A stretch of DNA of 64,000 nt from Micromonospora sp. Llam0 (lineage in GTDB: Bacteria; Actinomycetota; Actinomycetes; Mycobacteriales; Micromonosporaceae), in NCBI RefSeq assembly GCF_003751085.1, contig NZ_RJJY01000001.1:3844001-3908000 (forward strand), given 5' to 3'. A program made the position numbers and the translations under genes. Of this stretch, positions 25,892 to 34,416 are shown in pieces (within the stretch, counting starts at the first letter, position 1; each line of letters begins with the position of its first letter). The notes under the pieces are model-generated. The model searched no databases and was not told the DNA's origin. It worked only from the letters and a program-made list of their open reading frames with translations.

Positions 25892-26611
25892 TCACCGGCG
25901 GTGGAACACGTAGCCGGCGTGGTGCAGCACGCCGGCCACGAACTGGCCGTACGCCCAAAAGCCCAGGTCGTCGCGGTAGACGATCCGGTCGCCATCGATC
26001 CAGAACGACCCCTGGTACGCGTGCGGTCGGCCGCCGCGCGTCTCGTCGTAGCGGAAGTCGGCGGTGAGCTCCTGGTGGATGAAGCCGGTCTCGTCGATCC
26101 ACATACCGAGGTACGGGCTGTCGACCGCCCGAGGGCTGCTGCGGTCCGGCTCGACCGGGGTAGGCCGCCGCCGCTCGCCGTTGAACAGGGCGATCTCGCC
26201 GTCGACGACAACTGCGGCGGCCTGCTCCGGCCGCCAGATGATTTTCTCCAGCGTGACGCTGCCCGGGATCACGGCGAAGGTCGCGGGGTTACCCGGCGTC
26301 AGGGTGCCGACCCGGTCGGCGGGGCCGGCCCGCAGCCCGGCGACGGCGACACCGTCGACGACCGCCGGCACGATGGTCAGGCCGGTGCAGTCGACGACGA
26401 TCGCCCCGTCATCCTCAGCCGCAGTGTGCAGGCCGGGGCCGACCGCGACGATCACGTCGCCGCCGAGCAGCAGGTCGGCGGCGGCGAAGTCACCGATCAT
26501 CGTGTCCAGGGTGTGGATGGCGGCGTTGACGAACATCAGCGGTCGACGATGATCGCCAGCGTTGGCGGCGATCACGGCGAGGACGGTGTCGTCGAGAATC
26601 GGGGTTTTCAC
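25892..26611 (-). CDS. Amidohydrolase-domain remnant fused to Atu4866 domain
   Basis: 239 residues from the GTG at 26612-26610 (GGAGG five bases before). The N-terminal two thirds carry the composite small domain of amidohydrolases (NAAIHTLDTMIGDFAAADLLLGGDVIVAVGPGL) and a C-terminal half-strand set (TPGNPATFAVI), but the catalytic barrel with the HxH is missing. The last 75 residues (YLGMWIDETGFIHQELTADFRYDETR to VFHRR) match the Atu4866 family, a small beta-barrel domain. The gene therefore looks like a fusion in which the amidohydrolase lost its active barrel. It ends 40 bases before the intact amidohydrolase, so the two are probably co-expressed. Confidence 0.75.
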   Translation of the reverse strand: MKTPILDDTVLAVIAANAGDHRRPLMFVNAAIHTLDTMIGDFAAADLLLGGDVIVAVGPGLHTAAEDDGAIVVDCTGLTIVPAVVDGVAVAGLRAGPADRVGTLTPGNPATFAVIPGSVTLEKIIWRPEQAAAVVVDGEIALFNGERRRPTPVEPDRSSPRAVDSPYLGMWIDETGFIHQELTADFRYDETRGGRPHAYQGSFWIDGDRIVYRDDLGFWAYGQFVAGVLHHAGYVFHRR

Positions 26612-26745
26612 GGGCACCTCCGGGCGGTGGTCTCGGGGTAGGACCTCTCCACCGTGCGGGCTGGTGCGACGGGCATCCAGGCCGGGCGTAACCAGGGTGC
26701 GGCGCACCCTGGCTGGCCGGAGCAGGGCTGGCTACCGTGGGCTCC

Positions 26746-27576
26746 ATGCCCACCACCGCGCTCGGTGCCTTCCTGGTGGCCCGCCGGGCCCAGCTCACGC
26801 CGGGCGATGTCGGGCTGACCGCCAGCGGCACCCGGCGGGTCGCCGGCCTGCGCCGCGAGGAGGTCGCCGTGCTGGCCGGGGTGAGCGTCGACTACTACAC
26901 CCGGCTGGAACAGGGCCGGGAGCGCAACCCGTCGGCCTCGGTGCTCGACGCCGTGGCCCGGGCGCTCGACCTGGACGCCGATGCCCGGGACCATCTGTTC
27001 CGGCTGGCCGACGTGGCACCCGGCAGCGGGCCGACGCCGCCGACCCGCCCGCAGGTCGACCAGGGTCTGCGGGAGCTGCTCGACGCCTGGCCGGACACCC
27101 CTGCGATCGTGATCGACCGACGGCTCGACCTGCTGGCCGGCAACGCACTCGCCGACGCGTTCTACTCCGACTTCACCGAGCCGGACAACCTCGTACGGAT
27201 GACGTTCCTGGACCCGGCCGGCGGCACCTTCTTCGTCGACTGGCGACGGGGTGCCGAGACGTGCGTGGCGAATCTGCGTCTCGCCCTCGGCCACGACCCG
27301 CACGACCGGCGGGCCCACGAACTGGTCGAGGAGTTGAGCGCGGCCAGCCCGGAGTTCCGTCGGCTGTGGCAGCGCAACGACGTGCGGGGCAAGACCCACG
27401 AGCCGAAGACGTTCCGGCACAGCGTGGTGGGCGAGTTGACGTTGACGTACCACGCCTTCGACGTGCGCGGAGCCGCTGGTCAGCAGCTGATCGTGTACCG
27501 CGCGGAGCCGAGCAGCCGCAGCTCCGAGGCGCTGCGACTGCTTGGCAGCCTGGCCGTGAGCCACTGGCTGTCCTGA
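26746..27576 (+). CDS. XRE-family regulator with MmyB-like ligand domain
   Basis: 276 residues from the ATG at 26746; GTG at 26737 in frame is an alternative. HTH residues about 20-70: GLRREEVAVLAGVSVDYYTRLEQGRERNPS, the signature of this sub-family, and then the MmyB-like (MLTR) ligand-binding domain with PAIVIDRRLDLLAGNALADAFY and LTYHAFDVRGAAGQQLIVYRAEPSS. Divergent from the Atu4866/amidohydrolase pair with a 134-base intergenic region, so it likely controls that operon. Members often sense small aromatic or fatty compounds. Confidence 0.9.
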   Translation: MPTTALGAFLVARRAQLTPGDVGLTASGTRRVAGLRREEVAVLAGVSVDYYTRLEQGRERNPSASVLDAVARALDLDADARDHLFRLADVAPGSGPTPPTRPQVDQGLRELLDAWPDTPAIVIDRRLDLLAGNALADAFYSDFTEPDNLVRMTFLDPAGGTFFVDWRRGAETCVANLRLALGHDPHDRRAHELVEELSAASPEFRRLWQRNDVRGKTHEPKTFRHSVVGELTLTYHAFDVRGAAGQQLIVYRAEPSSRSSEALRLLGSLAVSHWLS

Positions 27577-27663
27577 CGGAAAGTGTCCAGGTGAGGCCAA
27601 GCTCCCTCGCGTCGTCCACGCCCAGCCGGACGCGGCTCGGGGGAAGGGACACTGTTTCCAGTG

Positions 27664-27700
27664 TGATCCCGTTAGGGGATCAAAATCCCCCAGGGGATCA
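27664..27700. repeat. Palindromic GGGATCA repeats in a convergent intergenic region
   Basis: TGATCCC-GTTAG-GGGATCA (27664-27682) is a perfect inverted repeat, and AGGGGATCA occurs again at 27692-27700. The region 27577-27791 lies between the 3' ends of the XRE gene and the small-gene cluster, an unusual place for an operator. No coding sequence is evident in it. Confidence 0.45.
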
Positions 27701-27791
27701 GGCTAGAACAGAAGACGCTGCCTCACCGGCCGACGCCGGAGGACCGCAGGGCCCGCTTTTATCCGGACCCTCGCCGCGCCGACGAGGCCGG

Positions 27792-28013
27792 TCAGGTCGA
27801 GCGGCGCGGCGGTGGATGGTCGGCCGGTGGGAACCAGTCGACCAGATCGGCGAGGGCGACCATGGCTTTGATGCCGTACCCCTGCCGCCAGGCCCGGTCC
27901 GCGAGCTGGCAGATGATCTCGTGGAACTCGCGCTCCCCCGGGGTGTAGTCACCGGCCCAGCCGGCGGGTGGGCCGGCCGGGCCGACCCACCCGCCGCCGT
28001 CGCTGGTGCTCAC
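27792..28013 (-). CDS. Small conserved hypothetical protein
   Basis: 73 residues: a Gly/Pro-rich start followed by YTPGEREFHEIICQLADRAWRQGYGIKAMVALADLVDWF. No known motif. It is the last gene of a four-gene minus-strand cluster (28699 to 27792) and overlaps the preceding gene by four bases (GTGA or ATGA type), so coupling is likely. The cluster is divergent from the XRE-DUF5753 gene. Confidence 0.6.
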   Translation of the reverse strand: MSTSDGGGWVGPAGPPAGWAGDYTPGEREFHEIICQLADRAWRQGYGIKAMVALADLVDWFPPADHPPPRRST

Positions 28014-28258
28014 CGCTGTCTCCGACGGATCTGCCGTAGCCCGTCGCGTTGCACGAAGATCTCCCTCCGCTCGACGGCCGCGCCGTCGCGGTCCAGCACG
28101 TAGCCGCCCAACCAGACCCAGCCGGCGTAGGTCCAGCGTTTGTCGACGGCGACGACCCGGAACCGGAAACCCCGGTCACCGGCGAACTGGACGCTGGCGG
28201 CGGCCCCGATCAGCAGCACGTCACCCGGCTCAGGTGCCGGGGTCGATGTCGAGTTCAC
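28010..28258 (-). CDS. Small conserved protein (82 aa, beta-rich)
   Basis: 82 residues from a GTG at 28258, which lies inside the end of the DivIVA-domain gene (29-base overlap). The sequence VLLIGAAASVQFAGDRGFRFRVVAVDKRWTYAGWVWLGGYVLDRDGAA through EIFVQRDGLRQI is conserved in the small-gene clusters of Micromonospora-type genomes in my experience. No catalytic residues. Function unknown. Confidence 0.6.
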   Translation of the reverse strand: MNSTSTPAPEPGDVLLIGAAASVQFAGDRGFRFRVVAVDKRWTYAGWVWLGGYVLDRDGAAVERREIFVQRDGLRQIRRRQR

Positions 28259-28559
28259 CGACGTACGGCAGCCGGGCCTGATCGCTCTGCCAGTCCCGCA
28301 GCGCCTGCTTGAGCAGCGACAACTCGTCGGACAACCGAGCGATGCTCTGGTCACGGCGGCGCAACTCGGCGGCGACCTGGGCGACGTACGCCGCGACGTG
28401 CCGTGGGTCCAGGCCCCGCCAGCGGGTACGGAAGCGCACCCGCGTCACCTGTTCGGCGGTCAGCGGCACCGGCGCGACGTCCCCCTCGTACGTCTCGCCA
28501 TTGACCCGGACCACCGGCGGCCGGTGCCGGCCCAACGAGCCGTCGGATGCCCAGCTCAC
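28230..28559 (-). CDS. DivIVA-domain-containing protein
   Basis: 109 residues, GTG at 28559 with GGGAGAA upstream; the GTGA overlaps the stop of the preceding gene. The segment LTAEQVTRVRFRTRWRGLDPRHVAAYVAQVAAEL is the short DivIVA/Wag31-like domain that actinobacterial polar-growth proteins use to bind membranes and partner proteins, followed by a coiled-coil (RRRDQSIARLSDELSLLKQALRDW). It could scaffold at the membrane with the neighbouring membrane protein (28556-28699). Confidence 0.75.
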   Translation of the reverse strand: MSWASDGSLGRHRPPVVRVNGETYEGDVAPVPLTAEQVTRVRFRTRWRGLDPRHVAAYVAQVAAELRRRDQSIARLSDELSLLKQALRDWQSDQARLPYVGELDIDPGT

Positions 28560-28699
28560 CGGGCTTCTCCCTCCGACGGCGGCGGTCCGGGCCAGGTCAG
28601 CCGGCCGCACCAGGGACACCATCTGACTTTGACTTTGAAGGCGAACAGCCCGGCCAGGAATCCCAGCAGGACCGCGCAGATCAGCGCACCGATTTCCAC
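28556..28699 (-). CDS. Small single-span membrane protein with CPWC motif
   Basis: 47 residues from a GTG at 28699 preceded by GGAAGG. A hydrophobic helix (VEIGALICAVLLGFLAGLFAF) is followed by KVKVRWCPWCGRL, a CxxC that looks like a minimal zinc or thiol site. First gene of the cluster; GTGA overlap with the DivIVA-domain gene. Too short for automatic annotation but strongly supported by the overlap. Confidence 0.6.
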   Translation of the reverse strand: MEIGALICAVLLGFLAGLFAFKVKVRWCPWCGRLTWPGPPPSEGEAR

Positions 28700-28978
28700 G
28701 AGGACCTTCCCCCTCTTCGGTCGGGGCACCGGCCGGCCTCCTTGCCACGACGCCGGCCGGCGCCCAGGTGGGTGGGGATGTGCGTCCCCGCAGCCACGCT
28801 CGGATCTCCAGAGCACTGGCTGCAGGTCGGTAGATCGACACTCCATGATGCGACCACCGGGTGTCATACTGCCTCAGCACGGATCGCGTATGCAAGACTT
28901 GCTTTCAAGAGTCTTGAAGATGCCCTGATGTTGTCCCGCCGACGCGGGACCCGCACACTGAGAGGGAGTGAGGGGAGC

Positions 28979-29860
28979 ATGGACGTGGCCGCGCGCAAGC
29001 ACCTGCCGACTGTTCGCCTGCGCCGCCTGGCATACCAGCTGCGCGGGATGCGCAGCGACGCAGGGCTCACCCGCGAAGACGCCGCCGAGAAGACCCACAT
29101 GAACAGCGCGACCCTGTGGCGGATCGAGACCGGCAAGGTTCGACCACAGAAGCGGACCGTCCTCGCCCTGCTCGACCTCTACGGCGTCAGGGACCAGCAA
29201 CAGCGCACAGAGATGCTGGACCTACTCAAGGACTCGACCCAACTCGGCTGGCTCCAGGCGTACGAAGAGGTCCTGTCGGACGAGTACAGCGCCTACATCA
29301 GCTTCGAAGCCGAGGCCCGCAGCGTCCGCAACTACGAGCCGCTGTTCGTACCGGGCCTGCTGCAGACCGAGGAGTACGCCCGAGCTGTCACCGCAGGGGT
29401 GCTGCCCGAGTGCAGCGAATCCGACGTGGCGCACCGCGTCGAGGCCCGGATGAGACGCCAGGAGTCGATAGGCAAGGACGCGCCGTTGAAGCTCTGGGCG
29501 ATCATCGACGAGGGCGTGATCCACCGCCAGGTCGGCGGGGTTGACGTGATGCGCGGCCAGCTACGCCACCTCGCCGACATGACCAAGCAACCCCACATCA
29601 CCCTCCAGGTGCTGCCGTACGAGGTTGGCGCACACGCTGGCATGCACGGCGCGTTCGCGCTGATGGACTTCCCCGACCCGTACGACCCGGAGCTCGTCTA
29701 CATCGAGAACCGGGTCAACGCGATGTTCCTGGAGAGTCCATCTGAGATCGCCAGCTACAGCTCGCTGTTCGAGTACCTCCGGGCAGCGGCGGTCGACCCG
29801 GCTGGGTCGGTCAGGATGATCAAGAAGTCCATCGAACGCATGGACGAGAAGGGAAGATGA
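28979..29860 (+). CDS. XRE-family regulator with DUF5753 domain
   Basis: 293 residues, ATG at 28979 with GAGGGGAG upstream. HTH at about residues 15-70 (YQLRGMRSDAGLTREDAAEKTHMNSATLWRIETGKVRP), then the DUF5753 domain typical of actinomycetes: YEPLFVPGLLQTEEYARAV, and PHITLQVLPYEVGAHAGMHGAFALMDF near the end. It is paired by an ATGA overlap with a DUF397 gene, the standard two-gene unit. Such pairs regulate development or antibiotic genes and behave like non-lethal antitoxin-style partners in some models. Confidence 0.93.
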   Translation: MDVAARKHLPTVRLRRLAYQLRGMRSDAGLTREDAAEKTHMNSATLWRIETGKVRPQKRTVLALLDLYGVRDQQQRTEMLDLLKDSTQLGWLQAYEEVLSDEYSAYISFEAEARSVRNYEPLFVPGLLQTEEYARAVTAGVLPECSESDVAHRVEARMRRQESIGKDAPLKLWAIIDEGVIHRQVGGVDVMRGQLRHLADMTKQPHITLQVLPYEVGAHAGMHGAFALMDFPDPYDPELVYIENRVNAMFLESPSEIASYSSLFEYLRAAAVDPAGSVRMIKKSIERMDEKGR

Positions 29861-30057
29861 CGATGAAGAACTGGCAACTGGAGAACGCTGAGTGGCGCAC
29901 GAGCAGCCGATCCGGCGGCAACGGCAACTGCGTTGAGGTCGCCGACAACCTAGCGGCCGTCATCGCGGTACGGGACAGCAAGGACCGTTCCGGCCCTGTG
30001 CTCGCGTTCTCCCCCACGGCGTGGACATCCTTCACCGCGTCGCTCAGGAGCGAGTGA
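29857..30057 (+). CDS. DUF397 protein (partner of the XRE regulator), copy 1
   Basis: 66 residues, ATG at 29857 overlapping the regulator stop (ATGA). The DUF397 signature is complete: W(R)TSSRSGGNGNCVEVA, VAVRDSKDRSGPVLAF, W.SFTASLR. These proteins bind or assist XRE-DUF5753 regulators; their exact activity is unsettled. Confidence 0.92.
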   Translation: MTMKNWQLENAEWRTSSRSGGNGNCVEVADNLAAVIAVRDSKDRSGPVLAFSPTAWTSFTASLRSE

Positions 30058-30197
30058 GACCAGCCCGGATTTGCGGATGCGTGACCGCGCCGAGTATCCG
30101 GCGCGGTCACGCCACGCCAGTCATAGGTCACTGCTCCGTAGGCCACAGCAACCTTTGCCGCCGTCAGAGCTTTCCGCAGACCAGAAGGAGGAGCGCG

Positions 30198-30395
30198 ATG
30201 GATCTCACCCGCGCCGTGTGGATCAAGAGCAGCCGCAGCGACTCAAACAGCCAGTGCGTCGAGGTCGCCCGGAACCTGCCGGGAATCGTCGCCACCCGCG
30301 ACAGCAAGGACCCGACCGGCCCGGCGCTGACCTTCGCCCCCTCTGCCTGGACCACCTTCACCACCGCGCTCAAGTCGTCCCAGCTCTCCGCGTAA
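30198..30395 (+). CDS. DUF397 protein, copy 2
   Basis: 65 residues, ATG at 30198, AAGGAGGAG upstream. Motifs WIKSSRSDSNSQCVEVARNLPG, TRDSKDPTGPALTF and AWTTFTTALK match copy 1, so the two are recent paralogues. It is 140 bases after copy 1 and has its own ribosome site, and a third, truncated copy follows at about 30429. Confidence 0.9.
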   Translation: MDLTRAVWIKSSRSDSNSQCVEVARNLPGIVATRDSKDPTGPALTFAPSAWTTFTTALKSSQLSA

Positions 30396-30428
30396 CCGCT
30401 CCTCGCCCACTCAAAGGAGGCACCACCG

Positions 30429-30515
30429 ACCTGACCGACGCTACCCGGCGCACCAGCAGCTACTCCGGCGGCAACGGCAACTGCGTCGAAGCCGCCGGAT
30501 CCCCTGTCCGCCGCC
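30429..30515 (+). pseudogene. Truncated third DUF397 copy at an island boundary
   Basis: An AAAGGAGG site (30411-30419) is followed by DLTDATRRTSSYSGGNGNCVEAAGS, the first 25 residues of DUF397, without a usual start codon (the position holds ACC/CTG). The homology ends at about 30515, just before the AT-richer ATPase gene at 30595. The remnant marks the edge where a foreign fragment replaced the rest of the gene. Confidence 0.7.
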
Positions 30516-30594
30516 GGTTGCAGAGCCGGTGCATCTGTGCCGAGAGTCGAGAACGCCCGAGATTCAGAGCTCCCAACTAGGACGAATCAAAAGA

Positions 30595-32232
30595 TCAAAA
30601 GAGGGTCGGATCCGTTGCCTCCTTAGTCGGCAATTTTTTTGCCGACTTCTTTATCAACTTCTCCTCCATCGATTCTTCAAAATCTGGAGAATAGACCCAT
30701 TCTGCCCGTCGAAGCTTGTCCATTTCAGCTTGATTCTTCCAGAACGGGGTGATGACCTGGTTGAGGCGCTGCCGAGCCACCGATGCAAGGTCAATCATTA
30801 CCACAACCGTCTTAACACCTCTCCATGTTGCGGTGTTCGGGACCGCCGTTGTGATCCGATGCAGAAGCCGAAGATTCTGCAACTGCTGCACTTCGGCCCC
30901 CCAAGCAGTTTCACTCAATTCCTCTTGGCGAAACAGAACAAATTGAGTTTCGTTCGAGCGAGCAAACTTCTGAATATGCTGCCATCGGGCACGGAGTGCG
31001 TTATGATTCTCGCGAGCATCAATGGTGAGGTCCTCTTCCTCCTTTTTGTTCAAACGATTTCGAGCTGCCTGCATGATATCCTCGGTGCCGATACGAAACC
31101 GCGCTGCCTCCTCCTGGTTCTTTTTCTGCACTTGCTGAAGAGCGATATCGAGCGCGTCATCGATCAGATTAATATAGTCACGCGCCACCGCACCACCACT
31201 TGCCAGAATTATTCGCTCCCTCGCAATCTCCGACAGGATGTCAGTGATCTTGAAGTCGAGCGGAGCCAGAATTCCTTCGACCACCCGCTCAAGAAAGCGT
31301 TTGGCGGTCACGAAGTTCTCAAGCGTGACATCTAGGCCCAAACGGAAGATATCGTTTCCTGGCTCCATTCCAACCGGCGGATTGCTATCAATATAAGGCT
31401 TCAGTCGAGAGCCAACTCCACAAATCTTGATCCAAACCGAGGTTCCTTTACAAACTTGATGCAGATAGTCAAGAACATACGGTTGATCGGCAGTGTTTAT
31501 GTAATAGAAGTCGTCCACGAAGATGATTGAACGCTGCGCGGTGGTCTCGGAGACGAGGCGGGCGAGCAGCCCGCTCAGGCGGGGCGCTAGGTCTCGGAGG
31601 CGTTCAATTTTAGTGAACTCAACAGAGCCCTCCTCAGCCCAAGACCGCGAAGAACCACGCCCAACGCTGGCATCGAGCCCAATATTGGGGTTTATAGCAG
31701 CCTTTACAGAGCCCGCACCTGACGTCTTCCGATCAGCAGCACGCATCATCGCCCTACTAATAGCATCTGGATCTTCAAGAATTTGGCGGAGCGCCCTGAT
31801 GATTTTGTCAAACTCGCGCCTAGCACTTCGCCTATTACCAAAAATTGCCCATCGCGGAACCTGAGGTTGAAGGCCATTCAGCACATCTATTAAGAGCTCA
31901 ACAAGGACGTCCGGGTACTTCCGATGCTTATGTTTCTCCATATCCACGAAAGCAACCGGTATACCCTCCTCAAGGGCTTGACGACGCAGCACTTGAAGGA
32001 TCGTACTCTTACCGGTGCCCCGTCGACCCTCGATCAGGTGATGCGCTTCGGCCATCAGCTGATCAAGGAGGCCAACACGCGGCTCAATAAAGCGCTGGAT
32101 TACCGCATCACTGACGCCTTCAGTCGTCCGGTACGCAGCAGTTAACACCTTCTTGATCTGACCCACATCATCAACGCCGATCTGCGCGGATCTTGATCGA
32201 CTTTCAGGCAAATCGGCCTCGCTCTGATACAC
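30595..32232 (-). CDS. Foreign P-loop ATPase, possible defence or mobile-element gene
   Basis: 545 residues from a GTG at 32232 (weak ribosome site). The P-loop is HHLIEGRRGTGKSTIL (Gly69-Ser76) and a Walker B-like segment is SIIFVDDFYYI (Asp240-241), followed by C-terminal helical domains; this is an AAA/STAND-like ATPase resembling ORC/Cdc6-type proteins of unknown role. Its base composition is visibly AT-richer than all neighbours, with A/T-ending codons and a Lys-rich C-terminus, so it was acquired. It sits immediately after a truncated DUF397 gene. Lone ATPases of this type occur in defence islands, but no partner effector is seen, so the function is not assigned. Confidence 0.7.
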   Translation of the reverse strand: MYQSEADLPESRSRSAQIGVDDVGQIKKVLTAAYRTTEGVSDAVIQRFIEPRVGLLDQLMAEAHHLIEGRRGTGKSTILQVLRRQALEEGIPVAFVDMEKHKHRKYPDVLVELLIDVLNGLQPQVPRWAIFGNRRSARREFDKIIRALRQILEDPDAISRAMMRAADRKTSGAGSVKAAINPNIGLDASVGRGSSRSWAEEGSVEFTKIERLRDLAPRLSGLLARLVSETTAQRSIIFVDDFYYINTADQPYVLDYLHQVCKGTSVWIKICGVGSRLKPYIDSNPPVGMEPGNDIFRLGLDVTLENFVTAKRFLERVVEGILAPLDFKITDILSEIARERIILASGGAVARDYINLIDDALDIALQQVQKKNQEEAARFRIGTEDIMQAARNRLNKKEEEDLTIDARENHNALRARWQHIQKFARSNETQFVLFRQEELSETAWGAEVQQLQNLRLLHRITTAVPNTATWRGVKTVVVMIDLASVARQRLNQVITPFWKNQAEMDKLRRAEWVYSPDFEESMEEKLIKKSAKKLPTKEATDPTLF

Positions 32233-32235
32233 GCG

Positions 32236-32901
32236 TCATTGCTGACGACACCGTAGCAACCGTTCTCCCGACCGACTATACACCAGACCACACCTATCAC
32301 GAAGAATCACCTCGCGATAGAGGCACTGCAAGGTCAGATTCTTGACAGACGTGCCGATCGAAGGCTGACCGCAAACTCGTTGGCCGAGCGCGACTGACCC
32401 GACGATGGTCCACCGCCCGTTGACTTCCACTAGTCGGGGCTGGTACGTAACCGGCGAGATAGGGGTGCCCATGCAGTAGAGACGGACCGGGCGCTTTGCC
32501 GAACACCGCATGCATCGAGCACGCGGCTGGTCCTTCCCGATTAGCCGTAGTGCTCGCTGTGATGGCTCAGCTCGATGCCGGCCGACGGATGCGCGCCCGG
32601 CCGGCTTGTACCGGACCTCGTCAGCGGTCAGGGTGACCGCAACTGCTCCCCTCGCCAGCACAGGCTGAACGCCTTCTCCGACAGCCGCGCAGGTCGAAGC
32701 CCAGCACTCACTGTCGTCGTGCAGTCCGTCGAACCCGGCCACCAACGTAATCCGGGCCCGGCCAACGCCGCCAGGTACACCCGCCGGTGGTCCTGTCGCC
32801 AAGGTCCGCCAAGTCGTGCAGCACCAACTCGGCAAACAGGTCGTACGTGAGGTCCAGGTGACCGACCTCGGCGGTGATCTCGCCTCGTCCGGCGCAGCCA
32901 C
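32236..32901 (-). other. Degraded or unassigned coding region
   Basis: One frame is open for 221 codons, but the strongest family-like stretch (ITAEVGHLDLTYDLFAELVLHDL, about 32815-32885) is in a different frame and stops after some 60 codons. The 3' part (a CMRC segment, then TIVGSVALGQRVCGQ) is a plausible but unfamiliar reading. I read this as two or more fragments of a damaged gene that followed the XRE gene at 32902. No intact gene can be supported. Confidence 0.35.
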
Positions 32902-34236
32902 CTACCCAGCACCGATGCGGGTGGCGAAGTCTCTGATGCCCGGCAGGTTGTTGCGCGTGTCGGTGGTGAGCAGGTCGTTGGTGAGGCTCTGCGCCCAGGG
33001 CCGGTAGCGGACCTCCTGCGGAGTATCGGCTTCCGCCGCGAGGAGTGCCTGGTACGCGGCTGCGGGTCTGCCTCGGCCGTGCAGGGCGAGGGCGGTGTCC
33101 TGCCAGTAGCGGGCGCGGCGCTCCAGCGAGGTGATGTGGGCAGGTTTGACATGCTTAGCGTACTCGACGGCGGTGCCGTAGTCGCCGAGCACCCGCGCGA
33201 CGCTGATCTTGTATACGGCAAGGTCGAGCGAGGTGATCGGGCTACCTTCGGCGCCCCCTACTCGGCCAAGGGCGTCGTCCGCTTCGGCCAGCAGATGCCA
33301 CGCGGTGTCTCGGTGTTCCCGCATGGCGGCGGTGTAGGCGGCAACAGCAAGAAGCTGCCCGTACATGGCGGCGTGGCGACCGTCGGTCAGACCAGTGTCG
33401 GTGTCGAGTTGTTGAGCGGCGTTCAGGACGATGCGTTGGGCACCCTCCCCATGGCGGCTGCGGCGGAGCACTGTTGCGGCGAGTCGCGTTGCTTCCGCGA
33501 TGACCAGCGGATCTCCACTGACGCGTGCCGCCTGCAGCGCCCGGTCCGACGTGGACCCGGCCATGCCGTCATCGTGCAACTTGATCAACAGTTGCGTGGC
33601 GACGCTGTACGCCTGGGCCACCCAGCTCGATGCCAGTGCGGTCTTACCGACCGGGGCCTGATCACGTACCGCCGTAGCTTGGGCGAGCAGGCGCGGCAAC
33701 CGTCGGGCAAGTTGGCTGTAGCGGCAGGCCCGAAAGTCCGCTGCGGCAGCGGCAAGCTGTGCCCGGAGCTGGTGTTCGGGGATCGCTGGGGCGGTGACCC
33801 GCCCGAAGATCACGTCTTCAACGGTGGCGGTAATGGCGTGAGCCGACGTCGGCAGCAGGGCAGCGCCCGTGCTCAGGCCGAGCGTGCCGGCGATCAAGTC
33901 ACGTCGACGCATCGAATCACCACCACCGTCGTCGGGGTCCTCGACCACACTAACTGCGCTACTCCGTGTTGGCGCGGATGACGCGGCCAGCCCGAACAGT
34001 CGCGGTGGTATTCCGTACACCTGTGCCAGCCGGCGCAGTTCGGCGATGCTCCACTCTCGCCTCCGGCCGTTCTCCCAACGCGACATGGTGGCTGCGGAGC
34101 AGCCGGCACGTCGCCCGGCTTCCTCAAGGGTGAGCCCGGCCGCTGTCCGCGCGATGCGCAGCAGCTTGCCCACATCGCCAACAGCGATGGCAGCGTCGGC
34201 TGTTGGCATCGCTGTCCAGGCAGGCTCGGTCGGCAC
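32902..34236 (-). CDS. XRE-family regulator with TPR-type C-terminal domain
   Basis: 444 residues, GTG at 34236 with GAGGAGA upstream. The N-terminal HTH is LLRIARTAAGLTLEEAGRRAGCSAATMSRWENGRRRE, followed by a RRDLIAGTLGLSTGAALLP linker of a kind often found in actinomycete regulators and a TPR-like helical body (for example LQAARVSGDPLVIAEATRLAATVLRRS and SVARVLGDYGTAVEYAKHVKPAHI). Divergent from the acyltransferase/acyl-CoA dehydrogenase-like pair with a 180-base gap, so it may control those genes. Confidence 0.9.
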   Translation of the reverse strand: MPTEPAWTAMPTADAAIAVGDVGKLLRIARTAAGLTLEEAGRRAGCSAATMSRWENGRRREWSIAELRRLAQVYGIPPRLFGLAASSAPTRSSAVSVVEDPDDGGGDSMRRRDLIAGTLGLSTGAALLPTSAHAITATVEDVIFGRVTAPAIPEHQLRAQLAAAAADFRACRYSQLARRLPRLLAQATAVRDQAPVGKTALASSWVAQAYSVATQLLIKLHDDGMAGSTSDRALQAARVSGDPLVIAEATRLAATVLRRSRHGEGAQRIVLNAAQQLDTDTGLTDGRHAAMYGQLLAVAAYTAAMREHRDTAWHLLAEADDALGRVGGAEGSPITSLDLAVYKISVARVLGDYGTAVEYAKHVKPAHITSLERRARYWQDTALALHGRGRPAAAYQALLAAEADTPQEVRYRPWAQSLTNDLLTTDTRNNLPGIRDFATRIGAG

Positions 34237-34416
34237 AGCTGTCTCCTCGCACCGATGAAGTTATTCGAGCGTGACCGATGCTTCGCGGATCACGCAAGAC
34301 GGTTGCAACTAATGCGTCACGGTCTCGGACTACGCGCTTTCTCACGATGCACTGGGGCACATGACCCGTCCGGTTCGGGCGTTGGTCGAATCCCGCTACC
34401 TGCAGGAGTGAAGCTG

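Noticed and set aside
27664..27700. CRISPR-like repeat
   Set aside because: Only a short palindrome and one extra copy; no array, spacers or cas genes in the window.
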